From an uncultured Lachnospiraceae bacterium (lineage in GTDB: Bacteria; Bacillota; Clostridia; Lachnospirales; Lachnospiraceae), in assembly GCA_948473115.1 (NCBI GenBank), contig CAOKWI010000017.1:1-64000 (forward strand): a stretch of 64,000 nucleotides of DNA, written 5' to 3'. The notes under the pieces were generated by a model. The model was not told the origin of the DNA. It saw only the letters and a list, made by a program, of their open reading frames with translations, and searched no databases. This document shows positions 26,147-36,146 of this stretch, in pieces (the first letter of the stretch is position 1; every line of letters begins with the position of its first letter). The position numbers were made by a program, and so were the translations under genes.

Positions 26147-29100
26147 TTATTCGTAATCTTCCGGCGTCCATTCATCCTGCCAGCAAATCCGTACCTGATC
26201 TCCTTCAAATGTCAACGGCAGCCATACATAATCCGCTATGGAAGTATTGGCGGCCTCCAGCATCGGACTGCCCATAAATTCCTGCCTCTCCTGGGCCGTC
26301 ACCTGATACCGCTCCGGGTCATAATGGGACGCGATGACCCTCTCGATCAGATCCGCCAGCCCAGCGTCCACCGGATAACGTGGAACCCAGCGGTCGGCTA
26401 TGGCGATATACAGGTTTTTCTTTCCCGGCACCTGAAACACTTGGGAAATCTGGCTGTTAAAGGAAGCCCTCGTCTCATCTGCCACATGAGGATCCCCAAC
26501 GCTCACGAACGGTTCTGTAAAGCTGTCAGAGACTGCCGCATCGCTCCTGTTGGGAATATAACCGCTCATACCGCTGGTCAGCATATATTTCTTACCTTCA
26601 CGCTGAAATACCGCCGGCGCCTCCCTGCTAAACGGCGCGTGCAGATTCTCGTATTGCCTGGAAACCACCTTTTCCGCCCTCAGGAAATCCTCCGATAATT
26701 CCATACCCAAGATACCCGTGTGGTCCCCGTCCATGTACAGAAACGCCTTTCCCGTGGCATCATCTTCCGCGATGTCAAAATCTCCCACCTTGATTCCAAA
26801 GGGACGGTAATTCTCTGCAACCACCGTATACGGCCCGGTGAACACATCCGCCTGCAGGATCAGAAAGCAGGCCTCTTCTCCCGACTGCTTCAGCCAGCAA
26901 ACATACTTGCCGGTTTTCCTACACTTCACGATATGGGGACGGTCTATATGATGTTCCGGATACATGCCTGCCTCCGGATGCTCCAGATCCGGCTCAATGA
27001 TCAGCCCCATATCCTCCCAGTTGCATAGATCCTGGGACGAATAGGACCGGATTCCCCAGGTCCACACCGGGCATTCTCCGTCTGTGCGATCCTTGTTCTC
27101 ACCATACCAGTAATAGATACCGTCCTCATAGAACAATCCGCCGCCGTGGGCCTGGATGCGCTTTCCCTCCGTATCGCGCCAGGGTCTTCCCGGATAGATC
27201 TCCGTATGCGCAGGCTCCTTTATGACCTCTGCCGCATCGTTCGTAAACGGCTGCCCGAAAGTATATTTCTTCCCTTCCTGAGTGTCCGCCTCCACCCAGA
27301 TCTCCACCTTCTGAAGCTCCTGATCCAATGCCGCAAGCACGTCTTCCCCGATCCTCCCCCTGGAATAGGAAGCCAGCTTCCGCACCGTAAACCGTGGCAT
27401 TGCTTCCTGCTTCATGACAAACTCCCGCACCCCCGGCAGAAACCGGTCAAACAATTCCCTGCCCTCTTCACAGTCGAAAACCTGTGTGAGTTGGGAATCC
27501 ACGGAGAGCGCAGACCTTTGTTTTGCGACAGCCCCTTGTTTTACGGCTGCCTCCGGTTTTCTGATTTTCTGCAGCGCGGCGTTCAGGCTCTTGATCTCCT
27601 CCCCTGAGACAGCGCCCCCCGCCTGCTTTAAAATGCTCTGGACTGTCATCTTCGCAAGCATTTTCTGAAGTACCGGGTTATTGCCGGCGGACTGTGCCAC
27701 ATCCCCCCGGCTGGCTCTGGCTTTTTCCATCATCCTGCCAAGGATCGCTGCCCCTGCGGACGTGGCCATAATTTCGCCCATGGTGTCCTGAATGGAGAAG
27801 CAGGTGGAATCCACTTTCTCCCTGTCAAACCAGTTCACCACCTCTTCCCGCTTCGCCATCTGATAAGAGACATCCGGCTCTGATACCTTACGGACGATAA
27901 TCTGATCAGATACCTCCGCTCTGACAGTGTCCGCTGCCCCGACGGCATTCCCTGTTCCGGCAGCTTCCGGCGCTCCGGCAGTATTCCCTGAGCCGACAGT
28001 TTCCGGCACTCCGGCAGTATCCCCTGGGCCGACAGTTTCCGGCACTCCGACAGTATTCCCTGGGCCGACAGTTTCCGGCACTCCGACAGTATTCCCTGTT
28101 CCGACAGCCTCCGGCGCTCCGGCAGCATTTCCTGTTCCGGCAGTATTCCCTGACCCACCGTACCTGGCTTCTATGCAATGCTCTCCACTCAGGGAAAGCT
28201 GGAACACAAATACTTTATCCGCCCTTTTCGTCTCCGCCAGCCTGCCGTCCACAAAAAGACTCACCTCCGGCTGATTGGAATACACCTTGATCTCCGTTGT
28301 CTCCTCCGCCCGATTTACATACCTTCTGCCGCAGATGTGGACGAAGGGAACTCGGCTCCAATGAGCCTTGTACAGATAGAACGCGTCCTTTTTCAATTTA
28401 CGGTCAAAGGTCACTAAGCCCTTCTGGTTTTCCCCTCCTTTGCCGCCCTCGTCCCGTCCGTCCGCCCCGAAGTCAAACAGATTCCACACATGGGTGGCCC
28501 ACAGCCAGGGGCGCTCTTCGATACATGTCAGCAGATGCTCGTGGTAGACGCACTGGTAGCTTTCGGAATAGTCCCCCTTCTCCGGGTGCGCCGACTGGAA
28601 CTGCGGGTTGGCGTCCGCACCGTACTCCGAGAATCCCATAACCCTGCCCGGATGCTCCACGTGGTAGCTGTCCAGAAAGCTGTCATTCTGCTCCAGTTCC
28701 CCCAGATACCATCCGAAGTATAGGTTGTAGCTTCCGATATCCGCAATCTCGATCAGCGGGGAATCCGTCTCCAGCATAAATACATGTGCCATGGTGGTGG
28801 GGCGGGTTTCGTCCATGCGGTGGCACAGTTCATTTAGGATACGGTGGTTCTCCATCAGATCCTCCATGCTGTCAGAGACGCCGCCTGAAGCTGCCGCCCC
28901 GGCGCCGGAGGCCGTGATCTCATTGGAAAGTCCCCAGCAGCAGATACTGGGATGGTTATAGCACTGGGTGATCAGTTCCCGCATCTGTGTGACGGTATTT
29001 TCCTTCCCCTTCGGCATGTGCTGGGTGATATAGGGAATCTCCGCCCACACGATGATTCCGTATTCATCGCACAGATCATAAAACTCCCTGGCATGCTGGT

Positions 29101-30196
29101 AATGAGCCAAACGCAGGGCATTCGCGCCGATTTCCCGGACAATCTCCATATCCTCCCGATGCTCCTTTATGGTAAGGGCATTCCCCAGACCTTTCCTGTC
29201 CTGGTGGCGGCTGACTCCCCGCAGGGGATAAGCCTTTCCGTTCAGGTAAAATCCTTTCTCCGGGTCGAAATCAAAGGTCCTGCACCCGAACCTGGCGGAA
29301 ACCTCATCCCCGCCGAAAGCAGCCTTGACAGTATATAGATAAGGATCCTCCACGCCATCCCACAGATGGGCATTTTCAAGGATAAATTCCGCAGCGGCAT
29401 AGCCGTCCTCCGAGGCGGCTGTTTTTTGTAGAATGTCCCCGGAAATATCCTTCAAGCCGGACGCTTTCTGGTGAATTACCCTGGACGCTTCCCCGGCAGC
29501 AGGCTCCTGCTGATCCCCCACAGACACATTCCTCTGCGCCGCACTGTCCGCCAGGGAAAATGCCACCTCCCCCTGGCCCTTTACCCATGCCTCCACCTTA
29601 ACCCTTGCCGTGCCATTCTCCACAATAGGAGTCACCTTGATCCCCGGCGTACCGTCCTTTACCAGTTCAAAATGCTGCTCCGGGACACAGATCAGGTTCA
29701 CGTCCCGGTACAGCCCGCCATAAAAAGTAAAGTCCGCTTTCTGGGGATATACCCGGTCATTGACGCCGTTGTCCACAGCAATACAAAGCAGCTGCTGATC
29801 CTCCTGATGCTGATTGTCCCATTGCTGATTATCCTGCTTCTTTTTCCCCCGCAGATAATCCGTAAGTTCCACGCGGAAGGTGGAATACCCACCCTCATGA
29901 TGGGCCAGATGCTGCCCATTCAGATAGACATCCGCCGTCATGGCAGCGCCGTTGCATTCCAGGAACACACGTCCGTCCCAGTCCGGCCTGGGAAACTGTT
30001 TGCAATACATGGCCGTCCCCCGCCAGTAATCGTTGCCCCCGTCCTGTCCGTCCAGGGCATTCCAGGTATGGGGGAGGTTCACTGCCTCCCAGCCCTGCAA
30101 TACGGCGCCTGTCTCCCTGTCAAAGGGAAGGCTCTTCGGAATCTCCGCTGTCTTTTGAAAAAACCAGTCCTCATTGAACGAAATGATTTTCCTCAT
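26147..30196 (-). CDS. GH2-GH43 two-enzyme fusion
   Basis: 1349 aa. Residues 1 to about 680 form a GH2 enzyme of beta-galactosidase/glucuronidase type: sugar-binding jelly roll (LPHTWNALDGQDGG), immunoglobulin-like domain and TIM barrel with acid/base E426 (GLSNE) and nucleophile E524 (FSEYG). Residues about 682-757 are a Gly/Pro/Thr-rich tandem repeat. A helical region follows (about 770-1010), then a five-bladed GH43 propeller (from about 1015: RPWRDTEGKRIQAHGGG; later FSREAPAVFQ), nearest in my reading to exo-galactanase-like GH43 members. No signal peptide. The fusion would join two exo-activities on one side-chain; substrates are inferred from family only. Confidence 0.88.
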   Translation of the reverse strand: MRKIISFNEDWFFQKTAEIPKSLPFDRETGAVLQGWEAVNLPHTWNALDGQDGGNDYWRGTAMYCKQFPRPDWDGRVFLECNGAAMTADVYLNGQHLAHHEGGYSTFRVELTDYLRGKKKQDNQQWDNQHQEDQQLLCIAVDNGVNDRVYPQKADFTFYGGLYRDVNLICVPEQHFELVKDGTPGIKVTPIVENGTARVKVEAWVKGQGEVAFSLADSAAQRNVSVGDQQEPAAGEASRVIHQKASGLKDISGDILQKTAASEDGYAAAEFILENAHLWDGVEDPYLYTVKAAFGGDEVSARFGCRTFDFDPEKGFYLNGKAYPLRGVSRHQDRKGLGNALTIKEHREDMEIVREIGANALRLAHYQHAREFYDLCDEYGIIVWAEIPYITQHMPKGKENTVTQMRELITQCYNHPSICCWGLSNEITASGAGAAASGGVSDSMEDLMENHRILNELCHRMDETRPTTMAHVFMLETDSPLIEIADIGSYNLYFGWYLGELEQNDSFLDSYHVEHPGRVMGFSEYGADANPQFQSAHPEKGDYSESYQCVYHEHLLTCIEERPWLWATHVWNLFDFGADGRDEGGKGGENQKGLVTFDRKLKKDAFYLYKAHWSRVPFVHICGRRYVNRAEETTEIKVYSNQPEVSLFVDGRLAETKRADKVFVFQLSLSGEHCIEARYGGSGNTAGTGNAAGAPEAVGTGNTVGVPETVGPGNTVGVPETVGPGDTAGVPETVGSGNTAGAPEAAGTGNAVGAADTVRAEVSDQIIVRKVSEPDVSYQMAKREEVVNWFDREKVDSTCFSIQDTMGEIMATSAGAAILGRMMEKARASRGDVAQSAGNNPVLQKMLAKMTVQSILKQAGGAVSGEEIKSLNAALQKIRKPEAAVKQGAVAKQRSALSVDSQLTQVFDCEEGRELFDRFLPGVREFVMKQEAMPRFTVRKLASYSRGRIGEDVLAALDQELQKVEIWVEADTQEGKKYTFGQPFTNDAAEVIKEPAHTEIYPGRPWRDTEGKRIQAHGGGLFYEDGIYYWYGENKDRTDGECPVWTWGIRSYSSQDLCNWEDMGLIIEPDLEHPEAGMYPEHHIDRPHIVKCRKTGKYVCWLKQSGEEACFLILQADVFTGPYTVVAENYRPFGIKVGDFDIAEDDATGKAFLYMDGDHTGILGMELSEDFLRAEKVVSRQYENLHAPFSREAPAVFQREGKKYMLTSGMSGYIPNRSDAAVSDSFTEPFVSVGDPHVADETRASFNSQISQVFQVPGKKNLYIAIADRWVPRYPVDAGLADLIERVIASHYDPERYQVTAQERQEFMGSPMLEAANTSIADYVWLPLTFEGDQVRICWQDEWTPEDYE
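27927..28152. repeat. 36-bp tandem repeat inside the GH2-GH43 gene
   Basis: Six to seven units of 36 bp encode a 12-aa motif (GTGNTVGVPETV and variants) in the last part of the GH2 module. The two halves of the unit also resemble one another. The frame is kept. Confidence 0.95.
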
Positions 30197-30247
30197 AAAA
30201 CTCCTCCTATCCTCGCCGCCCGCATATAAATCTTTTCGTCACGCGCC

Positions 30248-32788
30248 CTATCGGCTCTCCAGTACCGTATTCCGGCGAACCATACCAAGTACCCTCATTG
30301 CACTGCGCCTTAAATCCGACAGTTCCACCGTTCCGTCCTCCACGCCCCGAAGCAGGGCCTCCGTCTGATCCGGCCTGCCCGGCATGACCAGGTCGCATCC
30401 CGCCCGATGGGCTTTCTGTACATCACCGGTGGCAGGACAGGTACAGTCCTCCCGGGAAGCCTTCATGGCGTCCCAGTCGCTCATCACCAGTCCCTCAAAC
30501 CCCCATTCGTTTCGAAGCACCTTGTCCAGCAGATCATGGTTATTGGTGCAGTAGACACCGTTTATCATGTTATAGGCCGCCATGACCGTCATGGGGGAAG
30601 CTTCCTTCACCGCAATCTCAAAGCCTCTCAGATACAGTTCCCGCAGCGTCCGCTCCGTCAGGTTGGAGGAAGACCTGTTCCGCTCCAGTTCACAGTTGTT
30701 GGCGGCGAAATGCTTGATACTCATGCCCTTTCCCGGATGGCGCTGTACGCCCCTGACAATGGCAGCCGCCATTTTTCCCGACACATAGGGATCCTCCGAA
30801 TAATACTCAAAGGTCCTCCCGCACAAGGGATTCCGGTGGATGTTCATACCCGGGGCCAACCAGACGGTGACGCCAAATGCCTCCATCTCTGCACCCACGC
30901 CGTCACCCACACGCTCCAGAAGTTCCGTGTCAAAAGTCTGGGCCAGAAGCTGGCTGCAGGGCCAGGCCGTGGCATACTGGTAGTGGACCTGCCCCTCCCC
31001 GGGATCCGCCATGCGGCTCTTCAGCACCATACCGCTGAAGCCAAAGAGATACCTTTTGTATGCCTCCAGGACCTCCGGAACCCTTGCGGCCCTGGTAGTC
31101 CCGTCCGGCAGTTCCACCACCTGGCTGGTCAGGTTCAGGCCCGCGGGGCCGTCCGAGAGGATCACATTGGGAATCCCCAGTTCTTCATACAGGTCAGGGG
31201 TGGTAGCCCCGGAAGCACCCATGGCCTCCACCTGTAGGTTCTGTGCGGATGTGCCCCCGCCCACCACAAGCGTTGCCAGCTGTTTTTCCGTCATGGATTC
31301 CACAAGTTCCTCCACCTCCACCCGGGGCGCGTCATAGCTGTGCGCAATGACGTCAGGCAGATAACTGTCCATGGCATAGACCGGGAGACCCTCCAGGTTT
31401 TCTTCCTGCCGCTTCGGCGGCGTGATCTCTTTTATTTCATGCTGCGCGGGACATACATTGACGCACTGTTCCAGGACAGCATCCTTTTCCAGGGTCAGTA
31501 CAGCTGCCGGGACATTGCAGTCGGAAGCATTCCCCACCCGCAGGATATAGTTTCCTGCCCGGAGCACCCATGCCGCCCTGCTTTCATCATAGCCTGCCAG
31601 TTCCCGGAATGCAACGGCCAGTTCCATTTCCTGAATTTCACCGGGTTTCAGTTCCCTGGTCTTTGCAAAGGCCGTCAGCCTCTGCTTTTCCGCCCCGCTC
31701 CCAAAGGGCACGGTGGCATACAGCTGTACTACCTCCCTGCCGGGAACCGTTCCGGTATTCCTGACTGACACGATCATCCTGAATTGGCCTTTATCCATTG
31801 ACAGTCCCTTGTCGTTTGATAGTTCTCTGTCGTTTGATAGCCCCTTGTTTATTGATGTCCCACAGGCGGAACATTCAAAGGATGTATAACTCAGTCCATA
31901 CCCAAAGGCATACCGGGGCCGGACGCCAAAGGTATCAAAGTAACGGTATCCCACATAGATCCCTTCCGTATATTCCTGGTTGAAATCGTCCCCGCCCAGA
32001 TAGGAATAGGTGGCGTTGGACGGAATATCCTCAAAGGAATAGGCCCAGGAGGTTGCCAGCTTCCCGGAGAAGCTGCATTTCCCGGAAAGCACATCCGCCA
32101 GCGCATTGCCGCCCTCCTCCCCGCCCTGCACAAAATATACCAGCGCGCTCACATGGAGCGTATCCAGAAAGGATACATCGATGACCCCTCCCGCATTAAT
32201 AATGACAATGAAATTCTGATAGGCCTTCGATAAAAATTCCAGGTTCTCCCTCTCCACGTCATCCAGTCGATAATCCCCCTGTCTGTCATGGCGGTCATTG
32301 CCCTCCCCCGCCTGACGCGCCAACACATAAATTGCCGTGTCACAGGCCGCCTCTTCCACATCCGCTTCTGTCACAGGGATCCCCGTGGGATGTGTAAAGG
32401 GCTCTATCATGCCCAGGATCCGGTAAAATTCCTGGATCCCCTCTATCTTCTGTTCCTGCTCCCTGCGGTATGCCTCGTAGGTCTCTTCATAAAACCGGTC
32501 AAACCGATCCAGCCAGGAAACGGAAGCAATGGTAAAGCCCGCGTTTTCCAGTCCCTGGGCAATGGACACGCTGTACCGCTCCCGCACCGCCCCGGAACCG
32601 GTGCCGCCCTTTACTGTCATCCGCGCCCCGGAACCGTACAGCGCGATACGCCTGTCCTGCAGGGGCAGCGTCCCGTCATTTTCCAACAGTACAAAGCCCT
32701 CCGCAGCCGCTTTCCTTGCCAGCTCACGGTTCTTCCGTTCAATTGCGGTCACTTCTTTTGAGGTTCCACCCTTTATGATCTTCTTCAT
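30248..32788 (-). CDS. Glycoside hydrolase family 3 enzyme with swapped domain order
   Basis: 846 aa from the ATG at 32788 (GGAG 7 nt upstream). The (alpha/beta)6 sandwich and fibronectin-like parts come first (AAEGFVLLENDGTLPL at the N-terminus). The TIM barrel comes last: PGMNIHRNPLCGRTFEYYSE, KHFAANN, and nucleophile D771 in VMSDWDA. This inverted order is known from a minority of ruminal GH3 beta-glucosidases. Beta-glucosidase or beta-xylosidase activity is likely. Residues about 313-333 include a short 6-aa tandem repeat (LSNDKG type) in the region joining the two halves. Cytoplasmic; part of the 23-38 kb carbohydrate operon. Confidence 0.92.
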   Translation of the reverse strand: MKKIIKGGTSKEVTAIERKNRELARKAAAEGFVLLENDGTLPLQDRRIALYGSGARMTVKGGTGSGAVRERYSVSIAQGLENAGFTIASVSWLDRFDRFYEETYEAYRREQEQKIEGIQEFYRILGMIEPFTHPTGIPVTEADVEEAACDTAIYVLARQAGEGNDRHDRQGDYRLDDVERENLEFLSKAYQNFIVIINAGGVIDVSFLDTLHVSALVYFVQGGEEGGNALADVLSGKCSFSGKLATSWAYSFEDIPSNATYSYLGGDDFNQEYTEGIYVGYRYFDTFGVRPRYAFGYGLSYTSFECSACGTSINKGLSNDRELSNDKGLSMDKGQFRMIVSVRNTGTVPGREVVQLYATVPFGSGAEKQRLTAFAKTRELKPGEIQEMELAVAFRELAGYDESRAAWVLRAGNYILRVGNASDCNVPAAVLTLEKDAVLEQCVNVCPAQHEIKEITPPKRQEENLEGLPVYAMDSYLPDVIAHSYDAPRVEVEELVESMTEKQLATLVVGGGTSAQNLQVEAMGASGATTPDLYEELGIPNVILSDGPAGLNLTSQVVELPDGTTRAARVPEVLEAYKRYLFGFSGMVLKSRMADPGEGQVHYQYATAWPCSQLLAQTFDTELLERVGDGVGAEMEAFGVTVWLAPGMNIHRNPLCGRTFEYYSEDPYVSGKMAAAIVRGVQRHPGKGMSIKHFAANNCELERNRSSSNLTERTLRELYLRGFEIAVKEASPMTVMAAYNMINGVYCTNNHDLLDKVLRNEWGFEGLVMSDWDAMKASREDCTCPATGDVQKAHRAGCDLVMPGRPDQTEALLRGVEDGTVELSDLRRSAMRVLGMVRRNTVLESR
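31789..31851. repeat. 18-bp tandem repeat inside the GH3 gene
   Basis: About three and a half 18-bp units encode a Leu-Ser-Asn-Asp-Lys-Gly type motif within the GH3 protein. The frame is kept. Confidence 0.85.
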
Positions 32789-32890
32789 GCTCATTCTCCT
32801 ACTTTTTTAGCAGCCCACATAGCAATATATTCACTTTATCCATAACAGACGGCGGTTGATGCCGCCGCCCGGATAAATCCTGAATGTCAT

Positions 32891-34678
32891 TTACTTTGCG
32901 CGTTTGGCTGCTTTTGCGGCCTGTTTCGCTTCCTTTTTCTCCCGTTTCTCCAGAACCTTGCGGTTCTCCGCCTCAAAGTCCAGGCCATTCCTGGCGCACT
33001 TTTCTTTCAGTTCCCTGATACGGTTCTCTTCCGCAATTCTCTCCTGCTCCGCAATCTCCCGGCGCTGCAGTTCATCCGCAGGGATATATTCTATCCCCAG
33101 GGCGGCGCACTCAGCCACCTTTCGCTCCTGGAGTTCCCGGCTCACCTGGGGCATATGATCCTCCAGACGGAATACAAAGCAAAACATAAAGAACATGATC
33201 GCGCCAATCACGATATAGCTTCCCTGATAGGCAAAGTTGATCCAGCCGGTGGCAGCCGCTGCCTGATCCGCAAAGAGAGCGATTCCTTCCGAAGAAGTGC
33301 CGATCTGCTGCGGCTGTGCATATCCGGACAGCATCAGACCCAGATTGAAGATTCCCTGGGCAATGCCCACCGCAAACATCATCACCGCGCTGACCGTGCC
33401 TCCGGTAAGGCCGTCGCAGCGCACCCCTGTCTTCCACTCCACATGGTCGATCAGGTCGCCCACAAAGGTAAGGATCACATAGGAAAACGCGATATTCCCG
33501 AATGCGGCCAGGGCGGAGCCCATATAGATCATCATCCCGCTGCCGGGATTCAGGAACGCGATCAGGGAACCTGCTGCCGTCAGGACACCGCCTGCCCAGA
33601 TGCAGTTGGTGCGCCCGAATTTCTTCATCAGTGGCAGCAAAAGCAATATACCGGGACCCATGGGCGACATGGCGATCATCTGGAATTTCGCCTGGATCGT
33701 GGCATAAGTGCCATAGGCATTGCCGCTGACCACCCACCCGCAATAATAGACAAGGGAAATATTCCGCATATTGGCCAGCGTATTCCAGATCAGGATAATG
33801 AGAATAAACAGGATCCAGTATTTCGTCTTCAGGCAGGCCTTCAGCTGCTCCAAAAGAGAGACTTCTTTCTTTGCCTCCATTGCTTTCCCTGCGGCGGCAT
33901 TCCCGGAGGATGGGACAATGCCCACCTGACCGCGCCGCTCCTCCGTTACCCGTTCCCTGGTATAAAAATACTGGACAAGCGTCAACGGCAGGGCAATACA
34001 GGCTGCTATGGACATGGTGAGCAGATACCCCTTTGCGTTATTGCCATGAACCGCCGCGCAGACACCTGTCAGGATCATGGGAAACAGGATGGATACCAGA
34101 CCTGTGCCCACATTCATCGTGATCGTGGCGGCCAGGGAATTATTCTTCCTCTGGTTCACGTTCCGGGTGGACAGGGCTGCCGTCAGTTCTTTGGACATAT
34201 TCCACATGGTATAGGCCACACTGTAATACAGATTATAAGCCACCACCACCCAGATGGCCTGATGGATCGGCTGGCTGAAGGGCATCCAGAATAAAAGGAT
34301 GATGCTCAGTGTGACCAACGGGGCGGACACCAACAGCCATGGACGGACCTTGCCCTGTTTACAGGTAGTCGAATCAATGACCTTCGCCATGATCAGATTC
34401 GTGATGGCATCCACCAGCTTGGAAATCACCGGGAAAAGCACCATGAAGGTGGCGATCCAGGCGCCCTTGGATACCGTCAGCCCCAGGATATCCGTCAGGT
34501 ACTGGTTGAAATAACTGTTGACAATGGACTGCCCCACCAGCATGCCATAGGGGCCGATGACATACCCCAGCCATAGTTCCTTTTTGGTGGTATTGGCGGA
34601 TTTGATGCGGGAGTCCCATTTTGAACTGCTGAAGGCATTCCCCAGCCAGCCCTGTTTCGCTTTTGCCTGTGCGCTCAT
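32891..34678 (-). CDS. GPH-family (MelB-like) sugar:cation symporter
   Basis: 595 aa with twelve membrane segments of the glycoside-pentoside-hexuronide type (WLGYVIGPYGMLVGQSIVNSYFNQYLTDILG near the start; long central loop after RERVTEE). The last ~70 residues are a charged helical tail rich in Glu/Arg/Lys/Ala, predicted cytoplasmic, longer than in most family members. It should import the oligosaccharide or glycoside cut by the downstream GH3, GH2-GH43 and GH78 enzymes. The ATG at 34678 follows AGGAGG. A 178-bp gap upstream separates it from the AraC gene and probably holds the operon promoter. Confidence 0.92.
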   Translation of the reverse strand: MSAQAKAKQGWLGNAFSSSKWDSRIKSANTTKKELWLGYVIGPYGMLVGQSIVNSYFNQYLTDILGLTVSKGAWIATFMVLFPVISKLVDAITNLIMAKVIDSTTCKQGKVRPWLLVSAPLVTLSIILLFWMPFSQPIHQAIWVVVAYNLYYSVAYTMWNMSKELTAALSTRNVNQRKNNSLAATITMNVGTGLVSILFPMILTGVCAAVHGNNAKGYLLTMSIAACIALPLTLVQYFYTRERVTEERRGQVGIVPSSGNAAAGKAMEAKKEVSLLEQLKACLKTKYWILFILIILIWNTLANMRNISLVYYCGWVVSGNAYGTYATIQAKFQMIAMSPMGPGILLLLPLMKKFGRTNCIWAGGVLTAAGSLIAFLNPGSGMMIYMGSALAAFGNIAFSYVILTFVGDLIDHVEWKTGVRCDGLTGGTVSAVMMFAVGIAQGIFNLGLMLSGYAQPQQIGTSSEGIALFADQAAAATGWINFAYQGSYIVIGAIMFFMFCFVFRLEDHMPQVSRELQERKVAECAALGIEYIPADELQRREIAEQERIAEENRIRELKEKCARNGLDFEAENRKVLEKREKKEAKQAAKAAKRAK

Positions 34679-34856
34679 ATGTATCCTCCTGATATAATTT
34701 GTAGTAAGGAATCTTCAAGAAATAACCTGCTATTTCATTCAGCTTCCTAATTTCATTATATCTTTCCCCTCAGATCACACCAACAGGATATTAGCGTTTA
34801 TGGAAATTTTTTAGCTATATATTCTACACCCTGACAGAACAATTCCCCACCATGTC

Positions 34857-36146
34857 CTACTCCCGGTGTATGGCTCTGTATTCGCTGGGTGACATTCCCT
34901 CCAGTTCCCGGAATGCGGCCGCAAAATAACTGCGGGAGCAGAAATGAAGCTTTGCGCCGATCTCTTCCACGGTAAACTGCGTCCCGGAGAGCAGTAATCT
35001 GGAATACCGGATCCTTGCCCTGCGTATGTAGGCATTTACGGACATCCCCACCTCCGCCTTGAATTTCCGCGTCAGGTAATACTCCGTATAGCCCGCGCGC
35101 TCCGCGATCTCCCCCAGCACAAGCTCCTCCTCCAGGTGATTGTCTATAAAGTCGCAGCACACCCTCACCGGACGGGAAATTCCTTTTTCCCTGCGGATGC
35201 GGTTGACCCGCCGTATGAAATCCTCGTACATAGTGTGGCTCACCGCCGCGATCTGGCTGATCGTCGTGCAGCTGTCAACCGCCTCCGTGTAAGTATCGCT
35301 TAAGGTATAGGCGCATTCGGAGGATAGCCCTCCCTCGATGGCAGCCCGGGTACAAAGTGTGATAAACGCCACCACCGAATACTTTGCCTGCCGGACGGGA
35401 CTGCCGCTGCGGATCCGGATGCCGGGACTGACGGCGCCCGCATCCGCCAGCACCTCATGATAATCCAGGTTGCCCGTGCGCACCATGTCCAGAAGCTTCT
35501 TCTCGCTGATAAAAGGCGCATGCCGCCTCCCCGCCCCTCCGTTCTCCCAGGGTTCCACCGATTTCTCCTGTCTCGGCGTATGGTAGAAAAAATCGCTGAT
35601 CCGCACCTTCTTCCCTGTCGCATAGTAGTGAAGTATCATGGTGTGGTGAAAAAAAGTGGTGGTAGCCACATAGGGGATCTGTTTCATGCAATCGATCAGA
35701 GCCCACTTTTTATCCAGGGGAAGCTGTAGCGGCTCCACCGCCTGCTCAGAAGACTGTCGTGACATTTCCCCTGTAAAAACCGGTCCCAACGCAAAATATT
35801 TCACAGGCTGCCCGTCCTCACCTTTCAGAAATACCACCGCCCACATGGTTCCGATGCTGTTGCTGATAATCAGCGGCGCATCGCCCGCACCCCCCTGCTC
35901 CCTGATCACCTGCGCGCGATCCCTCCCCAGCAGAAGCTTCCCATGGAAATTCTGTGACGGGCTGTTGGTATAGGTAAGCTCCAGGTTCCTGTCATACTCC
36001 CAGCTCCAGATACCGTAACAGTCCAGCAGCATCTGATAGAAAAATACCGCATGCGGCACTTTTTTACCAGATGTTTCGCATTCTTCCCTGAATGTTCCGG
36101 AATTTCCTATAGGGTAAACAAGATCCTCATCATGCAAAACTCCCAC
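34857..36146 (-). CDS. AraC-family regulator of the carbohydrate locus
   Basis: 429 aa. A large N-terminal sensing part (about 1-320) shows no helix-turn-helix and has a region (YGIWSWEYDRNLELTYTNS) like the unknown sensor domain of Lachnospiraceae AraC proteins near sugar operons. The C-terminal 100 residues carry two AraC helix-turn-helix motifs (LGEIAERAGYTEYYLTRKF; VEEIGAKLHFCSRSYFAAAF). The start is GTG at 36146, overlapping the TetR stop by 17 bp; a TTG at 36137 has better spacing from GGAGG and is the alternative. Likely controls the downstream symporter and glycosidases. Confidence 0.9.
   Translation of the reverse strand: MGVLHDEDLVYPIGNSGTFREECETSGKKVPHAVFFYQMLLDCYGIWSWEYDRNLELTYTNSPSQNFHGKLLLGRDRAQVIREQGGAGDAPLIISNSIGTMWAVVFLKGEDGQPVKYFALGPVFTGEMSRQSSEQAVEPLQLPLDKKWALIDCMKQIPYVATTTFFHHTMILHYYATGKKVRISDFFYHTPRQEKSVEPWENGGAGRRHAPFISEKKLLDMVRTGNLDYHEVLADAGAVSPGIRIRSGSPVRQAKYSVVAFITLCTRAAIEGGLSSECAYTLSDTYTEAVDSCTTISQIAAVSHTMYEDFIRRVNRIRREKGISRPVRVCCDFIDNHLEEELVLGEIAERAGYTEYYLTRKFKAEVGMSVNAYIRRARIRYSRLLLSGTQFTVEEIGAKLHFCSRSYFAAAFRELEGMSPSEYRAIHRE

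Noticed and set aside
27927..28152. CRISPR-like array in the GH2-GH43 gene
   Set aside because: Units are contiguous with no unique spacers and are read in frame; it is a coding tandem repeat.
33155..34294. 379-codon plus-strand frame opposite the GPH symporter
   Set aside because: Lies entirely against a clear membrane transporter and has no family resemblance; a codon-bias shadow.
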